Counted from the stretch's first letter, positions 35,973 to 47,817 are shown. The stretch: 64,000 bases of DNA from Chionoecetes opilio (GCA_016584305.1 JACEEZ010016301.1:17501-81500); one strand, 5' to 3'. A program made the numbers and translations. Notes: generated from the letters alone by a model not told the origin.

Positions 35973-38900
35973 CTGAAAGATTTGTTTAATCTTTTTGTAC
36001 CTCTAAACCACCACCATGGAAAAGTATTCATGAACTATACAAGCATGATCACTATTACTACTGAACTTGAAAAATTCCTGTTAAAAACTTTATCTGTAAA
36101 CAGCTTATAAGATTCATAACATACTTTACAGCTCTTTTGTTAGTGTGTAATTAGTACTTTTAAAGAGAACTGAAAGAGTTTAGTCGATATTGCAAAATTT
36201 TAAAGTTTATTTTGAGGCAAATCACATGAAAATATAATTTTATCATGAACGCAAACTTATTCAATATACGTGTACAAAGAAGATCTGATGCTGTATTAAA
36301 TAATGCACACATTTGGTGTTTTGTAGGGAAGAGAATTTCAGATTATTTCTCAAATGCTGATGGTTATTGTATATAGTAGGAAAAGAAGATAAGTAATCAT
36401 GAGACATCCCTAAATGATCACAGAGCCTTTATCTGTGAGGCAGAGAGACACCCAACAACACACCCAACAACAAAAGGAAGCCAGTCTAAATTTAAGGAGC
36501 AACACATAATAAATAAAAGAAATGCCAACAAAATGGTCTCTGAGCCACTCACTGACTGGTGCACTCTGCTTCATTTTTACACACTTTACAGTTTATTTCT
36601 ATCTATAGGAAATTGCATTTCCAAGTTTGTGCATGAAGTAATTATTCCGTACATGAATGTACAGCAAACCCTCGCTTTAGCCAACCAATTGGGGGAAGGA
36701 GGTGACGTTATATCCAAAAATCCTTTATATCTGAAGGATCCAAACTTTTCACATACAGTAAACCCTCACTAAATTGAACCCGTATAATTCAAATTTTGGA
36801 TAATTCAACCTGTTTCAGGCCAGTTCAAATTTTTCAATAACTTTCCATAATTTGAGCAAGTTTGAATTATCCTTAACCTTACTAGTGGGAGTCCGACCTC
36901 TCCCATGCGGTGCGTGCCGCAGCTGCCCAGCGTGATCTGATATATGATAATTATCGTATAAATACGATAGGCGGAGGAAGAAGGCGGGAGGGGGAGGAGG
37001 AAGAATGGGAGAGGAGGAGGAAGTGGGGGAGGGGAAGGAGGGATGAGGAGGAGGAAGGAGTGACGAAAAGGAGGAAGGAGGGGAGAGGGGGAAGAAAAGG
37101 AAGGAGGTGGGACAAATAAGGGAGGAGAGGAGGAGGAGGAAGGAGGAAGAACTATTTTTTTTAAGTATCCTTCGCTTTGTATACAATCCTTCAGTCCTTC
37201 ACGAGCCTCTTCGCTCCTTCACGCATCCTACAGGAGTCATGGGAGGGCATTAGAAGTCCCACAGGATAGCTATAGTATTCCTAGTTTTTTTAAGTACTTT
37301 GACAATCGCATGGGTGGCTCAAATAGGGATTAATAATAATAATACTATTACTGAAAATACTAATACTGATCGTTGTATTGAAGTAATGATTAATCTAGCA
37401 ATGCCTATCATATTTATATTACTGAAATTACTAATACTGATCGTTGTATTGAAGTAATGATTAATCTAGCAATGCCTGTCATATTTTAATATCTTGTAGT
37501 AAGTTTGGTCTAATTTGTGGTTTTTAAGGAATATCTGGAAGTACTAGCATGTCATTGTGAATTGGCTGAAATAGGGACTTCTATTCATTGTAACTGAAAA
37601 CTGACTCCAGATTCGTGTTCAGCATGCCCGAAAACTGCTAGGAAGTAATTTTCAAGTAAATCTACTTTTCAAAAAATATTGCAAAATTTGCAAGCCTAGA
37701 TTTGTTTTTAAATCACGTTTTTTTCAATAACAAAACAATTATGGCAGATAAGTTCAACAAGTATAGATCAGTAAATATGAAGTAGATCAAGGGCTATCAT
37801 TTAGCACCTATATCAGAAAAAGTTTGTTAAAGCCGAACTTAGTTATATTGAGGTCCATAGAAGCCAGGGTTTACTGTACGTATAGAGGTGAATGCATAAC
37901 TTATTGCAGGTATATCATTTGTTAGTTTGAGAGATAATTAACAAGTCAAAGCACAGGCTACATGGATGGTGTGGACAGCAATGCTAGGATGGCTACTTAC
38001 CCACAAGTCGGAAGGATGATCGTGTCCCTTGTTAGTCCAGAGTGTGCCTGACACACCAAGGTGAAAGGCAGGTAATTCACCTCACAATTATCATAATAGA
38101 GCCTGAAAATCAATGCAATGGACCTTAACCTCTTGCTTTCCTTTTACCCCAAAAAACTTTCCTGTGACTTGATCCCCAAAAACTTTCCCTGTGACTTGAT
38201 CCCCAAAACTTTTCCTGTGACTTGATCCCCAAAACTTTTCCTGTGACTTGATCCCCCAAAACTTTTCCAGTGACTTGATCCCCCAAAACTTTTCCTGTGA
38301 CTTGATCCCCAAAACTTTTCCGGTGACTTGATCCCCCAAAACTTTTCCGGTGACTTGATCCCCCAAAACTTTTCCTGTGACTTGATCCCCCAAAACTTTT
38401 CCGGTGACTTGATCCCCAAAAACTTTTCATGTGACTTGATCCCCAAAAACTTTTCCTGTGACTTGATCCCCAAAAACTTTTCCTGTGACTTGATCCCCAA
38501 AAACTTTTCCGGTGACTTGATCCCCAAAAACTTTTCCTGTGACTTGATCCCCAAAAACTTTTCCTGTGACTTGATCCCCCAAAACTTTTCCTGTGACTTG
38601 ATCCCCAAAAACTTTTTCTGTGACTTGATCCCCAAAAACTTTTCCTGTGACTTGATCCCCAAAAACTTTTCCGGTGACTTGATCCCCTAAAACTTTTCCG
38701 GTGACTTGATCCCCAAAACTTTTCCTGTGACTTGATCCCCCAAAACTTTTCCTGTGACTTGATCCCCAAAAACTTTTCCGGTGACTTGATCCCCAAAAAC
38801 TTTTCCAGTGACTTGATCCCCAAAAACTTTTCCGGTGACTTGATCCCCTAAAACTTTTCCGGTGACTTGATCCCCAAAAACTTTTCCAGTGACTTGATCC

Positions 38901-41429
38901 CCAAAAACTTTTCCGGTGACTTGATCCCCAAAAACTTTTCCAGTGACTTGATCCCCAAAAACTTTTCCGGTGACTTGATCCCCAAAAAACTTCGCCCAAG
39001 ATCTGCCTACGCTGAGTATGCTAGTGAGTTTCTCTGAGGAACAGATGTCAGATAAACTCTTTCCACCCTCAGCTACTGCATCTGGGTTAAATACTATTCT
39101 AACACTTTCCTTCATGCATAACCACATCTGATGCGATTAAGCTGCTTACCTGCCACCGTCTCAGAAGTAACTGACAGGTAATAAGTTTAGTACGGTATCA
39201 CTCTGAAAGATAGTAGGGATTCCAGGATATCAAAAAATTAAGTACATGAGCTGCATATCGTCACAGTGTCATCTATGTTCCACCTTATCAATGCAGAGCA
39301 ATAGTGACTACATGAAAAAGTACAGAAAGGCATGAAGACGTAGATGCTGTTTTTGAAAATTTCTTTTTAACCAATGTCAGTTTGTAAGCTTCTGGACCTC
39401 AAACAAATCACAATAGGGCCTATATGAGTATTTCAAGCACTAAAATAAAATAAAACTAATACAATCATACTAACATTGGGTTGGCTGTGAAAGGAAGGGC
39501 TGGGAGGTAAGCAATAGTGTTGCCGCAACATGATAATCGTGCGAGCATTGGCAGGAGAGCTAGTGACCTTGGCAGCTCCATCAGTAGGTTGTGGTCAACA
39601 TAGAGTCCCTGAAGGCCAATCAATCCCTTCACAGCTTCTGGCAAGCATGTCAGGTAGTTTCTACTCAGCATTAATATTGACAGACTTTTCAAGCCACATA
39701 ATTCTGTGCAAAACAGTTATAATGATTAGATACAACTAATACAATAACACCGCAACATTACCACAATCTTTGAATCAAACGCATCAGGTTAAGTAAACAT
39801 TCTATTTAAGGGAATTGGTTTGATGAATTTGAAGTTGATGAAAACATTTAAAATATCCAGCCCCTTCAGCTATGGCCATCAAACCCTTACCATAGGCAAT
39901 GGGTTCCCTTGGGTTACAGTTTGACCCTGCATGTATATCATGACAATTACAGACACTGAGCATCATCAAAGCATCATTAAAGTAAGCAAAATGATGAAAA
40001 GACAGAGTATTTGTGAGAGAATGAAGGTGGGGAGTAAGATAATTAAGGCATGCATGTAATGAACCATACACCAGAACCACTTCGGTCAAGTGGAACGTTC
40101 TTATTGACAGAAATGGTTAACGCGCCCGTGTTTGGTGCAAAATCTGGCGTAGCACGGGTTCGAATCCGGTGCGGGGAATGGAAAAAGGAAATGATGCATT
40201 TCCGAATGATGAATTCCCAGCCCGAGTCCTTTGCCTGTTGGAAGGACATACTGACGGGATTTCAAAAGGTAACTGTGGCCCAGGGCAATGTGAAGCCTCT
40301 GTCGGGTCCACACAGAACCCCCCATAGAAGCATCACCTGGCTCCATCTCACGGCCACTATGCAAGTCTCCGTCGACAGGGCTTGGATATTTCCCCCTTGA
40401 CCAAGACTGCCCCTTCAGGAATCCCCCTCAGAATACCTCAACACCAAGAAAGAGTAAAGAGAAGAGAGAGATAAGAAAGGAGTTAGAACACCAAGAGGAC
40501 CCCCTCCACCCCCGCATGACATGCATACATGAGGTGTATGATTAGCACGTATTGCAATGTGCAGGTCTGTATGGCGTAGGCTTAAGAAAAAGATAAAAGG
40601 CTGAGAACCTTATTTTCCCACCTGCAGGGAAACACTTGAGTTTGTTATGCACCACCACAAGGGAGCGCAGGGACGGCAGCTTGGCGAGGGTCACTGGCAG
40701 GCACGTCAGGTTGTTGTTGCCAACATCCAAGATCTTCAGTGATTTCAGGTCTCCTGTTTGAATATCAGAGCTGTAGGTGATGAAAGGATTTTGGAATTGA
40801 TTTGTTCAGGACTTGGGCAAAGATATGGGCCTCCGCTACTTGTGACGAAGAAGAATGGTGTCCTTATGGATGAACTGATTGAGGCAGAAATTGCAGCATA
40901 TACAGGATGTCATGATAGCCTTAAGACATGTGTAGCGATGATTGGAGCCAACATCTCTATGCCGACGCGTATCTCGACGCCTCTGTGCCACCATAGTACA
41001 TGGTAGCATTTGCACTATGTCTGCCTCTAATGCTTTGACACAGCATGCTTCATGGACATAGATTGTGGGGTTTGTAGCTTTGTTGCCTTAGACTGGCCCC
41101 TATTGAGGAGTTATTTCTGGAAATTATTGCACAGATTATCCATCTAAAGGATGCAAGCTATCAAAGTTAGTAAACTACTGAAGTATGGAGGTATCTCAGG
41201 TCTACTGTGTAAAAGTAGGCAGCCCCATTCTGGGAAAAAACAATGAGCAGATACCAATCCAGAATCTAGGTATGCCATTCCTTCTGTTCATGCGTGCAGA
41301 AGTGGCGACTATAGTGTTATTGACGGTAGATGCCTATTACAGCTTACCTACTGAATCTGGGAGGGAGTCCAGGGAGTTGCTATTTAAGTAGCAACAAGTG
41401 AGATGTGTGAGGCGGCCAAAGTTGTCTGG
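35435..41429 (-). CDS. LRRC28: LRRC28-like leucine-rich-repeat protein, 5'-incomplete, five exons joined
   Basis: Exons in order on the minus strand: 41,429-41,348; 40,753-40,622; 39,703-39,475; 38,102-38,001; 35,972-35,435. All have AG acceptors and GT donors, and the phases agree at each junction (1, 1, 2, 2). The 360 joined codons give LRRs of the L-x-x-L-x-x-L-x-x-N-x-L-x-x-LP type (e.g. LKILDVGNNNLTCLP, LQGLYVDHNLLMELP). A non-LRR tail follows with SSFSSG, PPLKEL, a Cys cluster C-x4-C-x4-C-x-CPIF, and YFCSDAC. The order LRRs, SFSSG, PLxEL, C-x-x-C-P-x-F-T, C-C-S-x-x-C is what I recall for vertebrate LRRC28 (367 aa). LRRC58 has a similar tail and is the main alternative. The molecular function is poorly known. 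The start exon and first LRRs were not found between 41,430 and 42,300. Introns carry a pogo MITE, a minisatellite and a SINE. Confidence 0.85.
36659..36755 (+). mobile_element. One end of a pogo-type element
   Basis: TACAGCAAACCCTCGCTTTAG, then GGGGGAAGGAGGTGACG and GGATCCAAAC, matches 45,974-46,065 (TACAGTAACCTCTCCTTAACG...). The other end was not found. Confidence 0.55.
36756..37876. mobile_element. pogo/Tigger-type MITE in an LRRC28-like intron
   Basis: Ends CAGTAAACCCTCACT and, inverted, CAGTAAACCCTGGCT, flanked by TA at 36,754 and 37,877. CAGT...ACCCT ends with TA targets are typical of pogo/Tigger. No transposase is present. The interior holds a purine tract (36,960-37,145) and a 71-bp tandem duplication (37,347-37,417 / 37,418-37,488). 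Confidence 0.75.
36960..37145. repeat. Purine tract (GGA/GAGG-rich)
   Basis: Nearly 185 bp with very few pyrimidines on the + strand. Charged-residue frames across it are compositional. Confidence 0.85.
38001..38102 (-). CDS. LRRC28: LRRC28-like, internal exon (102 bp)
   Basis: Lies between TTGATTTTCAG and GTAAGT. It encodes LYYDNCEVNYLPFTLVCQAH and on to TIILPTCG. It was found by splice signals and phase because it is short. Confidence 0.82.
38145..38990. repeat. 26/27-bp minisatellite in an LRRC28-like intron, about 32 copies
   Basis: The unit is ATCCCCAAAAACTTTTCC then (T/G)GTGACTTG. The number of C/A bases varies between 26- and 27-bp forms. Because 27 is a multiple of three and the unit lacks stops, long frames appear on the minus strand (GDQVTGKVF, GIKSQEKFL, GSSHRKSFW periodicities) and one on the plus strand. 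Confidence 0.97.
39475..39703 (-). CDS. LRRC28: LRRC28-like, internal exon (229 bp)
   Basis: Lies between TTTTGCACAG and GTTAGT. It encodes LCGLKSLSILMLSRNYLTCL and two further LRRs (LPRSLALLPMLARLS). The donor GTTAGT is chosen because it alone gives the phase required by the next exon. Confidence 0.85.
40105..40480 (+). mobile_element. tRNA-derived SINE in an LRRC28-like intron
   Basis: TGGTTAACGCG (A box) and GGGTTCGAATCC (B box), about 45 bases apart, are followed by a non-tRNA body of about 250 bp and a purine-rich tail (AAAGAGAAGAGAGAGATAAG). The tRNA part is not foldable as a full tRNA. Confidence 0.75.
40622..40753 (-). CDS. LRRC28: LRRC28-like, internal exon (132 bp)
   Basis: Lies between ATTCAAACAG and GTGGGA. 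It encodes DLKSLKILDVGNNNLTCLPV and LAKLPSLRSLVVVHNKLKCF. Confidence 0.85.
41348..41429 (-). CDS. LRRC28: LRRC28-like, first exon found (82 bp)
   Basis: Lies between CTCCACCTTTACAG and GTAAGC. It encodes PDNFGRLTHLTCCYLNSNSL then DSLPDSV, one LRR. It starts in phase 0, so further coding exons upstream are required. Confidence 0.8.
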
Positions 41430-42248
41430 CTGTAAAGGTGGAGAGGAAATTCCCATCAGAGGTTAATTCATCATTTTCAGTAGTCGATGTTCAGACTAGA
41501 GCAAATCCAGGAAACTCAGCCAAAACAGTGGTTCATGTTACCCTTGATTATGCCTGGCTGGTGCAATAACAGTGAATGCGACATATGGTATATCTTTGTG
41601 TACACTGTATACTTTGTGACTCAATATTAATGCTTTAACATCACCCTGCATGGTATAGGTATGGTGAAGCTACATTTTATTCATAGAGGTGAGGATTAGT
41701 GAGGAGAGCATTTGCAAAGCTGTTTCTTTTCATGTGACACTTTATGCCAGATTGATGTTTATATTTATGCATCTAAATGGAAAATTCTTTAATAAAATAT
41801 GTTCTAGTATATCTTTGCTAGTTTTCTGAAACATTAAAAGTGCATATAAAGAGAAAAAACAAAGGAAATTTCCTTTAATGGATGTATAAAATTGAAAGTA
41901 TTCACATTTAGTCTATGCATCACAGCCTGCAAAGGAAGGCATCAAAGTGGTTTGGGTTCCTCTAAGGTTGCTGTTAGCATTGCTGCCTGCAAAACTCTGC
42001 CACTGTAACATTGTACACCATTGTTATAAAGGAACTTGAGTGCATTTAATAGCAGGGCTTGAAAACGAAATTATTTTTCAAACGGTTCGTTCCGATCATA
42101 AACAGTATTGTTAACGTTTCGTTTTTTGTTCCTCCTTCAAACATAACGTTCCTGAACCGGTTAGAAAGAAATGAAAACCGGTTAGAACGTTATTCTCAAA
42201 CCCATGTATTAAATATGATATTAGCCCTAATAAATAATAATGCCTATA
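41430..42248. other. Probable upstream intron of the LRRC28-like gene
   Basis: No LRR-encoding, splice-flanked segment was found on the minus strand. AT-rich, with no repeat partner. Confidence 0.4.
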
Positions 42249-43014
42249 CAGGGAGGTCACGTTATACGAGCATTCGGTATATGAGAATCCGATGATACGA
42301 GATGTGTAAATTAGGGTCTATTTTCAATATACGAGATCGAAAATCCAATGATACGACATTCAAACTGGGGTGAGTAAAATTATCAAGCTCAAAATGCGCG
42401 CCCTACCACTCCCGGGCTGGACAAAGGGGGATTTGGTTGACCCCAGTGAGGTTACCCCTAGCAAGCCGTGACCTGAAGGGTAATTAAGCATATGGTGCGG
42501 CCTGACATTTAGGGGTAATTAGCAGGTGTGCAGCCCCAACCTTGGGACCGCAGTCAGGTCACCCCTAGCAAGGCCTGACCTGAAGGGTAATTAAGCATAT
42601 GGCGCGGCCTGACCTTTAGGGGTAATTAGCAGGTATGCGGCCCCAACCTTGGGACCGCTACACTACCTTCTCTTGTATCACACGGCGTCCCCTACATTAC
42701 AACGTCTTTTTTGCTTGTTATGCATGTTTTATGTTTAATTAATGTGCAGTTATGTTATTTTGTGTGCTATTTTCTCTTTAAAAATGCTTTTTCTACAGAA
42801 TAGGTAGTACAGTGGGGAATATAGACGCTGTGGTTTTTGGGGTTTTGCTAAGTTTTTTTTTGCTTGAAAAACATTTTTTTTTTTCTTTTTTTTTTTTTTT
42901 TTAAATGGGTCCTGGAACCAAACCTATTTTTTACCATTTATTATTTCGCTATAAGATTTCGCTTTACAGTATGCCAGGGGAAACCTAACTGCTCGTATCT
43001 TGGGGGACCCCCCT
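42249..43014. mobile_element. Probable pogo-type MITE
   Basis: Left end CAGGGAGGTCACGTTATACG after TA; right end inverted, approximately AGGGGGGTCCCCCAAGATACG before TA. It contains a tandem 107-bp repeat (about 42,440-42,655). The second half has long T runs and doubtful sequence. Confidence 0.55.
42440..42655. repeat. 107-bp tandem repeat, about two copies
   Basis: CCCCTAGCAAG, GACCTGAAGGGTAATTAAGC and GGGGTAATTAGCAGGT recur with a period of 107 bp. Confidence 0.9.
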
Positions 43015-43026
43015 TAAAACTATGTA

Positions 43027-45278
43027 CACTAATCCCTCGTATAACGGCATTCGATTAACGAAAATTTCAGAGTTACGCACAAACTTTTGCTCCCAAAAAA
43101 CGTTAACTATAAAAAATTCGAAGTTACCCCAAAAATTTGACAAAAAAATATGCAAAAATGAAAAAAAGAAGAAAAGTACAACAACCCACAAAAAAATATA
43201 TTTATGAATATACTACCCTGTAAAAAACCAACGAACAAGCAGCACAAGCCATTTCCCCCCCCTATGGTTTGTTTACGTTTTGCGCGGTACAGATAACAGT
43301 GGATTTCCAGTGTTCTTTATATCGTCCTTTCGAGTGAAACCCTGCATAATTCTAACGTTTTGCTATGGTGTGCTAGTGCTCCTAAGCCTAAAAATTAGCA
43401 TCTATAAATTGAAACTAAATTGAAGTGTTGAAAAAAAGTGGAAGGGATGCGATTGAAAGACATCGCGAATTTGTTAAACCTTTTGCTCCGTCGACTGTGG
43501 TGACAATTAAAAGGACAAGGACAAAATAAAATCAGTGCAAAGAATGCACTCCGTTGACAGCAAATTTAGCTAAAAGGCATCGTCCCCTATCAGGGAAGAA
43601 TAAAACTGTTGGCTTAGGGTGGCGACATGTGCACCGGGGGGACTCCCAATGACGAAATTTTGATGCAGGAAAAGCTCGCTCACTTTATGATGATTTTTTG
43701 GCAAGGATGGGGCAAGTGCTGGACCAGTGGAGCTGCTGCTCCCCACCATTAAATGAAAGCAAGGCGGGTTTGGAAGGTTCAAAAACAGGAATCTCTGCAT
43801 CGGAACAATCTGGGGGGCAGCGTCGGTGAAAAAGAAGCTGCTCACTTATCTGCCAGTGCTAAAGAAATTACGAGGACGGGGGGTACCAGCAGCCCAAGTT
43901 TTAAAATTTTTAAAAATGGACCTAGGAAGAAAATGCCAAAAGGACAGTGAATCCGGGGAGGAGAAAAAAAGACCAGGTCATAAACCCTTTTCCAAGGAAA
44001 GTGTCACTGGGGTTTTGGTGGAATGCGAGGGGTTTCAAGCTAAAACGCCCCTCTTTGGGCTATTCAAAAAAAACCCTGGGGCCTTTAAAAGGGTCTTAAA
44101 GGAATGTCTGCCATCTTTTACCGCCTAGAAAAAAAGCGGGACCACCAAACATTTCCGGTTGGTTCACCAATTATTTTTGCCCTGCTTGGACGCTACTGTA
44201 GGGGAAAAATTTTTTGCTCACAATCCACTGCTGCTCCTTGAAAAACCCCCCCCACCCCCCCTAAAATTTTTTACTTGTCTAAACCCAAATTCGAGTGGTT
44301 TTTTTCCAAAAACACCACACACAAAACCCAACCCAAGGGCCCAAGGGAATGCCACCAAAAAGCTTTATCTCCGTGTACCTTCAAAAAAATGTTAATGCTG
44401 TGGCGCTGAGAAAATCTCTCCTTTGTCATTTTGGGAAAAATCAACATCAAAAACTTTGAAACATTGCAAATCCTGGGATAGGTACACCATCCAATATGAA
44501 TGCTGTTTGGAAAAAATTTGGGGCCAGAATGTGTCCACAACTTTAAAAAGGTTTTCCCCTAAACCAACTCCTTCGTGCGAAAAATTGTTAACCTTGCCAT
44601 ACAGTGGTATGGACGAAGGGGGAGAAGAATTGTTGAGTTTGGCATCTCATGAAGGGAAATCAGCAACGAAGATTTAATGGCCTCGAACAAGTAAGCACTA
44701 GAGGGGAACTGCAGAGGAAGTGACCCAGAGCCCCCCTTTCACTTAACTAGGAAGATTTAGCTGATTTTATCTCCAAATTTGAAAGGGCATTCATGACATT
44801 GTGAAAACGTCCCACCCGGCGCAGTCTCTTTAAAAAACACAGTCAGAATGCTCCCCTGCCTAAAAAATGCTTCATCGAAAAAAGTCCCCCCAACCCAAAA
44901 CAGCACTAAAACACTTTCTTCACAAAACCGCTGCAACTCACACCAGCTCTATTTCTAACGCTTCCGACGATGATGCCCCCACCTCACCCCATACTCTGCC
45001 GAACCCCCCCAGCCCCATTTTTGGCACCTCAACCCCAAAGTACCTTTTCAAATTAGGGGTACAACTTCTATTTCTTTAAAATTTTAATTTTAAATTATAT
45101 TTCAAAATCTAGCTCACAAATAATGTATGACTGCTTTTTATGAGGGGTTGGTTGGATTTTTTTTTCGAAAGAACGTATCCGCTTATAAATGGGAGCAAGG
45201 GGAAAAGGAATTCGTTTCGCATTTTCATTAAACGACTTTTTCCCAAGAACGACTAATGCGTTAAAGGAGGGAGGCGTG
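43027..45278 (+). pseudogene. Decayed Tigger/pogo transposon with transposase remnants
   Basis: Ends CACTAATCCCTCGTATAACG and, inverted, CACGCCTCCCTCCTTTAACG, each beside TA. Scattered over all three + frames are the expected Tigger/TIGD transposase landmarks in order: MRLKDIANLLN (helix-turn-helix part, about 43,450), GTPNDEILMQEKL, WKVQKQESLHR (CENP-B-like part), EKKRPGHKPF, FQAKTPLF..NPGAFK, KECLPSF, FAHNPLLLL, where LLLLDNAPGH of the DDE/D core is expected, NAVWKK, and the C-terminal PQPKTALKHFLHK then SNASDDDAPTSPHTLPNPP. Nearly every break sits at a homopolymer, so part of the decay may be consensus error. Confidence 0.78.
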
Positions 45279-45973
45279 TATTTTTTAAACTTTGGCTACG
45301 GGAAAGGGAAAAATTGTTATTGACCAAATAGGGCATGGAAAGAAAAAAACGTTAAAACCCGGGGTTAAAAAGGGTTTTAAAAATGCGTTTTTGCCCGGAA
45401 CAGTAATTATATTACTTTTCTTTGCCGTTTTTTTCCCTAAAATTTTGGGTTTTTTGGTTTTTCCTTTCTCTTAACCCGTTTCAAGCCCTGTTTAAAAACA
45501 TAAAAATTTTAATATCAACTCCTTTGGTGCTGACCTTCTTGTAGGCTTGAAATTAAGGATTCACACAGGTTCTATGAGTCTGCGAAATCTTCAAAATTTA
45601 CCTTTCATTCATATTTTAAAATTTTCCACAAATAGGGTGTGCTTACACACTCAAACATTTCTTCACTTGGTAATTAAAAAAAAATATAAAAAGACTTAAA
45701 AACTACAACAACTCACACCCCTTGTAAACATATACACCAAGAAAAACATACCATTTTTTTAAAAGGTTCTTTTTGAGGGTATTGCTAAATGTTGGCCCGT
45801 CCCCCCGCCGACTTTCGGGCATGTACCGGGTGAGAAATTCCAGTTAGTGGGTTTGAGCCCTGTTTTTTGGGTTGGCCCTTAAAAAAGTTGTACAAACTGA
45901 GTCTATTCCTAACCAGTATGATATAAAGTTTCCATGTCTGAAAATATTGTGGTCTGTGCTGACAAAATTAATA

Positions 45974-46070
45974 TATACAGTAACCTCTCCTTAACGAACC
46001 ATCGGGGGAAGAGGGTGCTTTACCCGAAAGCCCCTTTATACCGGGGATCCAAATTTTTTGCAAAAAAAAC
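45974..46070 (+). mobile_element. One end of a pogo-type element
   Basis: TACAGTAACCTCTCCTTAACG...CGGGGGAAGAGGGTGC...GGGATCCAAAT aligns with 36,659-36,755. No partner end was located. Confidence 0.5.
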
Positions 46071-46779
46071 TTTGTTGAGGGGGAAATTTGCTTTTCCGCC
46101 CATTTTCGTGTAAAATTAACTTTGTTACATAGATGAAAGTTCGTAATTTGCTACATGTACCCATAAATAAACTACAGCTCAGGAAAATTAAAACAATACT
46201 GGTGAGCCGGGAGGCAGGAAACATAGTGAGGCAGGGGAGGGGGAAACATGGGAAAAAGGGCCCGGGGGGACATGAGGGGTTTACAATCGGGGGACAAAGC
46301 CAGATTGACGGGGGGCGCCGCACCCCGGTCAGCCTTGTTTTTCCTGCCCCCGCCCGACCTTGTGTACATTTTTTGGCGGCCCCCCCCGAACCAAACAAAC
46401 ATTACCCAACTTTCGGAAAAACCCCCGCATATTCGGCCGGGCAAAAAAATTTTGTTAAAGCCAAATTGTTTAAAAGGGGGTCCGAAAAAGTGATTTTTTA
46501 CGTATGGGGGTTCTTCACATGTATCACCATAGATTATTCTCATGAAAAAAAAGTTTTCTCTCAAAGGAACCAGCCGAGGGAAAGTAACAGCAGCGGGGAG
46601 GTAACCCTCCCCGCCCGGGTTTTTGCTGGGGGGCCGACCGCAGACCCCTTTCAATCCCGATGAGGGGGGAATTTTTTCCCTTGACAGGGGGGGGGAAAAG
46701 ACCTCGGGAATCCCTCACTCTAAATAAAGTGGGGCCCCTGCTACCCACTTTTTTTTGGGGGGGTGGCTGGGGGGGGTGC

Positions 46780-47560
46780 AGAGGCGGCGCCCTGCCTTCG
46801 AATCCTCCTGGGATAACCCCCGGAGGGTTCAACGGTGGGGTCGTGGAAAGTTCTGGCCTCTCAGATGTCATCGCTACCTCTCCCATCGGGCGAGCTCAGC
46901 AGGCCGAGGGGGGATATAGGGGCTCTCTAACACAGGGGGCCTGGCTGGGGGACTGCAGGGGTTTTTACCCTACTATGGTCCGGCATGGCAAGGCGATCTC
47001 TCCGGGAGTGGGTCAGGCACTCCGCAAACGCAGCATCTTGTTTAGGTTTCCCGGTTGATAGGGTTTGGGGTGGGATGAAACCACTAGGTTTTGTCTCTGT
47101 TTTTGTGTACGCTCCTACCAAGGGGTGTGAAACTGAGAGAAGGAGATTTTCTTTTCGCCAAACTCGATCTGTATTAGACCCCTGCCTCCTCGGGGGCACC
47201 CTTTTCTGGGCGCTTCAAAGCTACACGGCATGTGAGGGTGGCTTTGGGTTTTGGTTGGTCCCCATGGTCTGGTACCAGGAAATTAACATTCTCTCCTTCG
47301 AATTTCGCGAGGCCGAAGGGTTTAGAATTGCAGGTTCATGGTACCCGAGACCAGAGCTGCACCGCTGGACATGGTATAGTAATGCCCGGGGGGGGTACCA
47401 AGGAACGACCAGCCTCGTGATGATTGATTTTGAACCAGGTGCTGAATTTAGTAACAATATTTCAATCAAAAAAGCTTGGGGGGAACGCCGGGGGAAGCGC
47501 GTCGCCTCGCCCCCCTACACCAAGGATTTTTTTTTCCCAGGTCCTATCATTGCTCTTACC
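46780..47560 (+). pseudogene. Decayed non-LTR retrotransposon endonuclease region
   Basis: In the frame open from 46,985: GFVSVFVYAPTKGCETERRR, then after breaks EFREAEGFRIAGSWYPRPEL and HRWTWYSNARGG. The pattern VYAPT, RIAGSWxQRPELHRWTWYSN and, expected next, EIDHILVSTRWR is the APE-type endonuclease of a common LINE family in invertebrate genomes. The GDFNA block expected between them is unreadable (47,180-47,230). Frame breaks fall in G and C runs. Confidence 0.6.
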
Positions 47561-47817
47561 ATTAGAACAAAACATAGTGCTTATAAATTTTAAAACTATG
47601 TGACATTCATGGAAGTCAAAGTAGCGCCTGCCCCCAAGCGTATCAAACCTTTCACCTCAGGGGGGGATGTGACGTCACGACCCCCCGAGTGTTTCAGAGT
47701 TAGTCACTATTTTGGACAACTTAATTTTTTCTCCCATTTGTGTGTAAATTTTAAAAGAAAAAATGGTTTTTAAGTGATTTCTGCTTTTTGTACCCAAAGA
47801 GACTGTCACATAAAATA

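Noticed and set aside
38091..39127. Minus-strand frames of 100-232 codons (GIKSQEKFL, GSSHRKSFW, GDQVTGKVF)
   Set aside because: They come from a stop-free 27-bp minisatellite in an intron. They overlap each other in three frames and have no splice or start context of their own.
44155..44540. Independent small genes in 43.7-45.1 kb
   Set aside because: The separate open frames are pieces of one Tigger transposase split by frame breaks.
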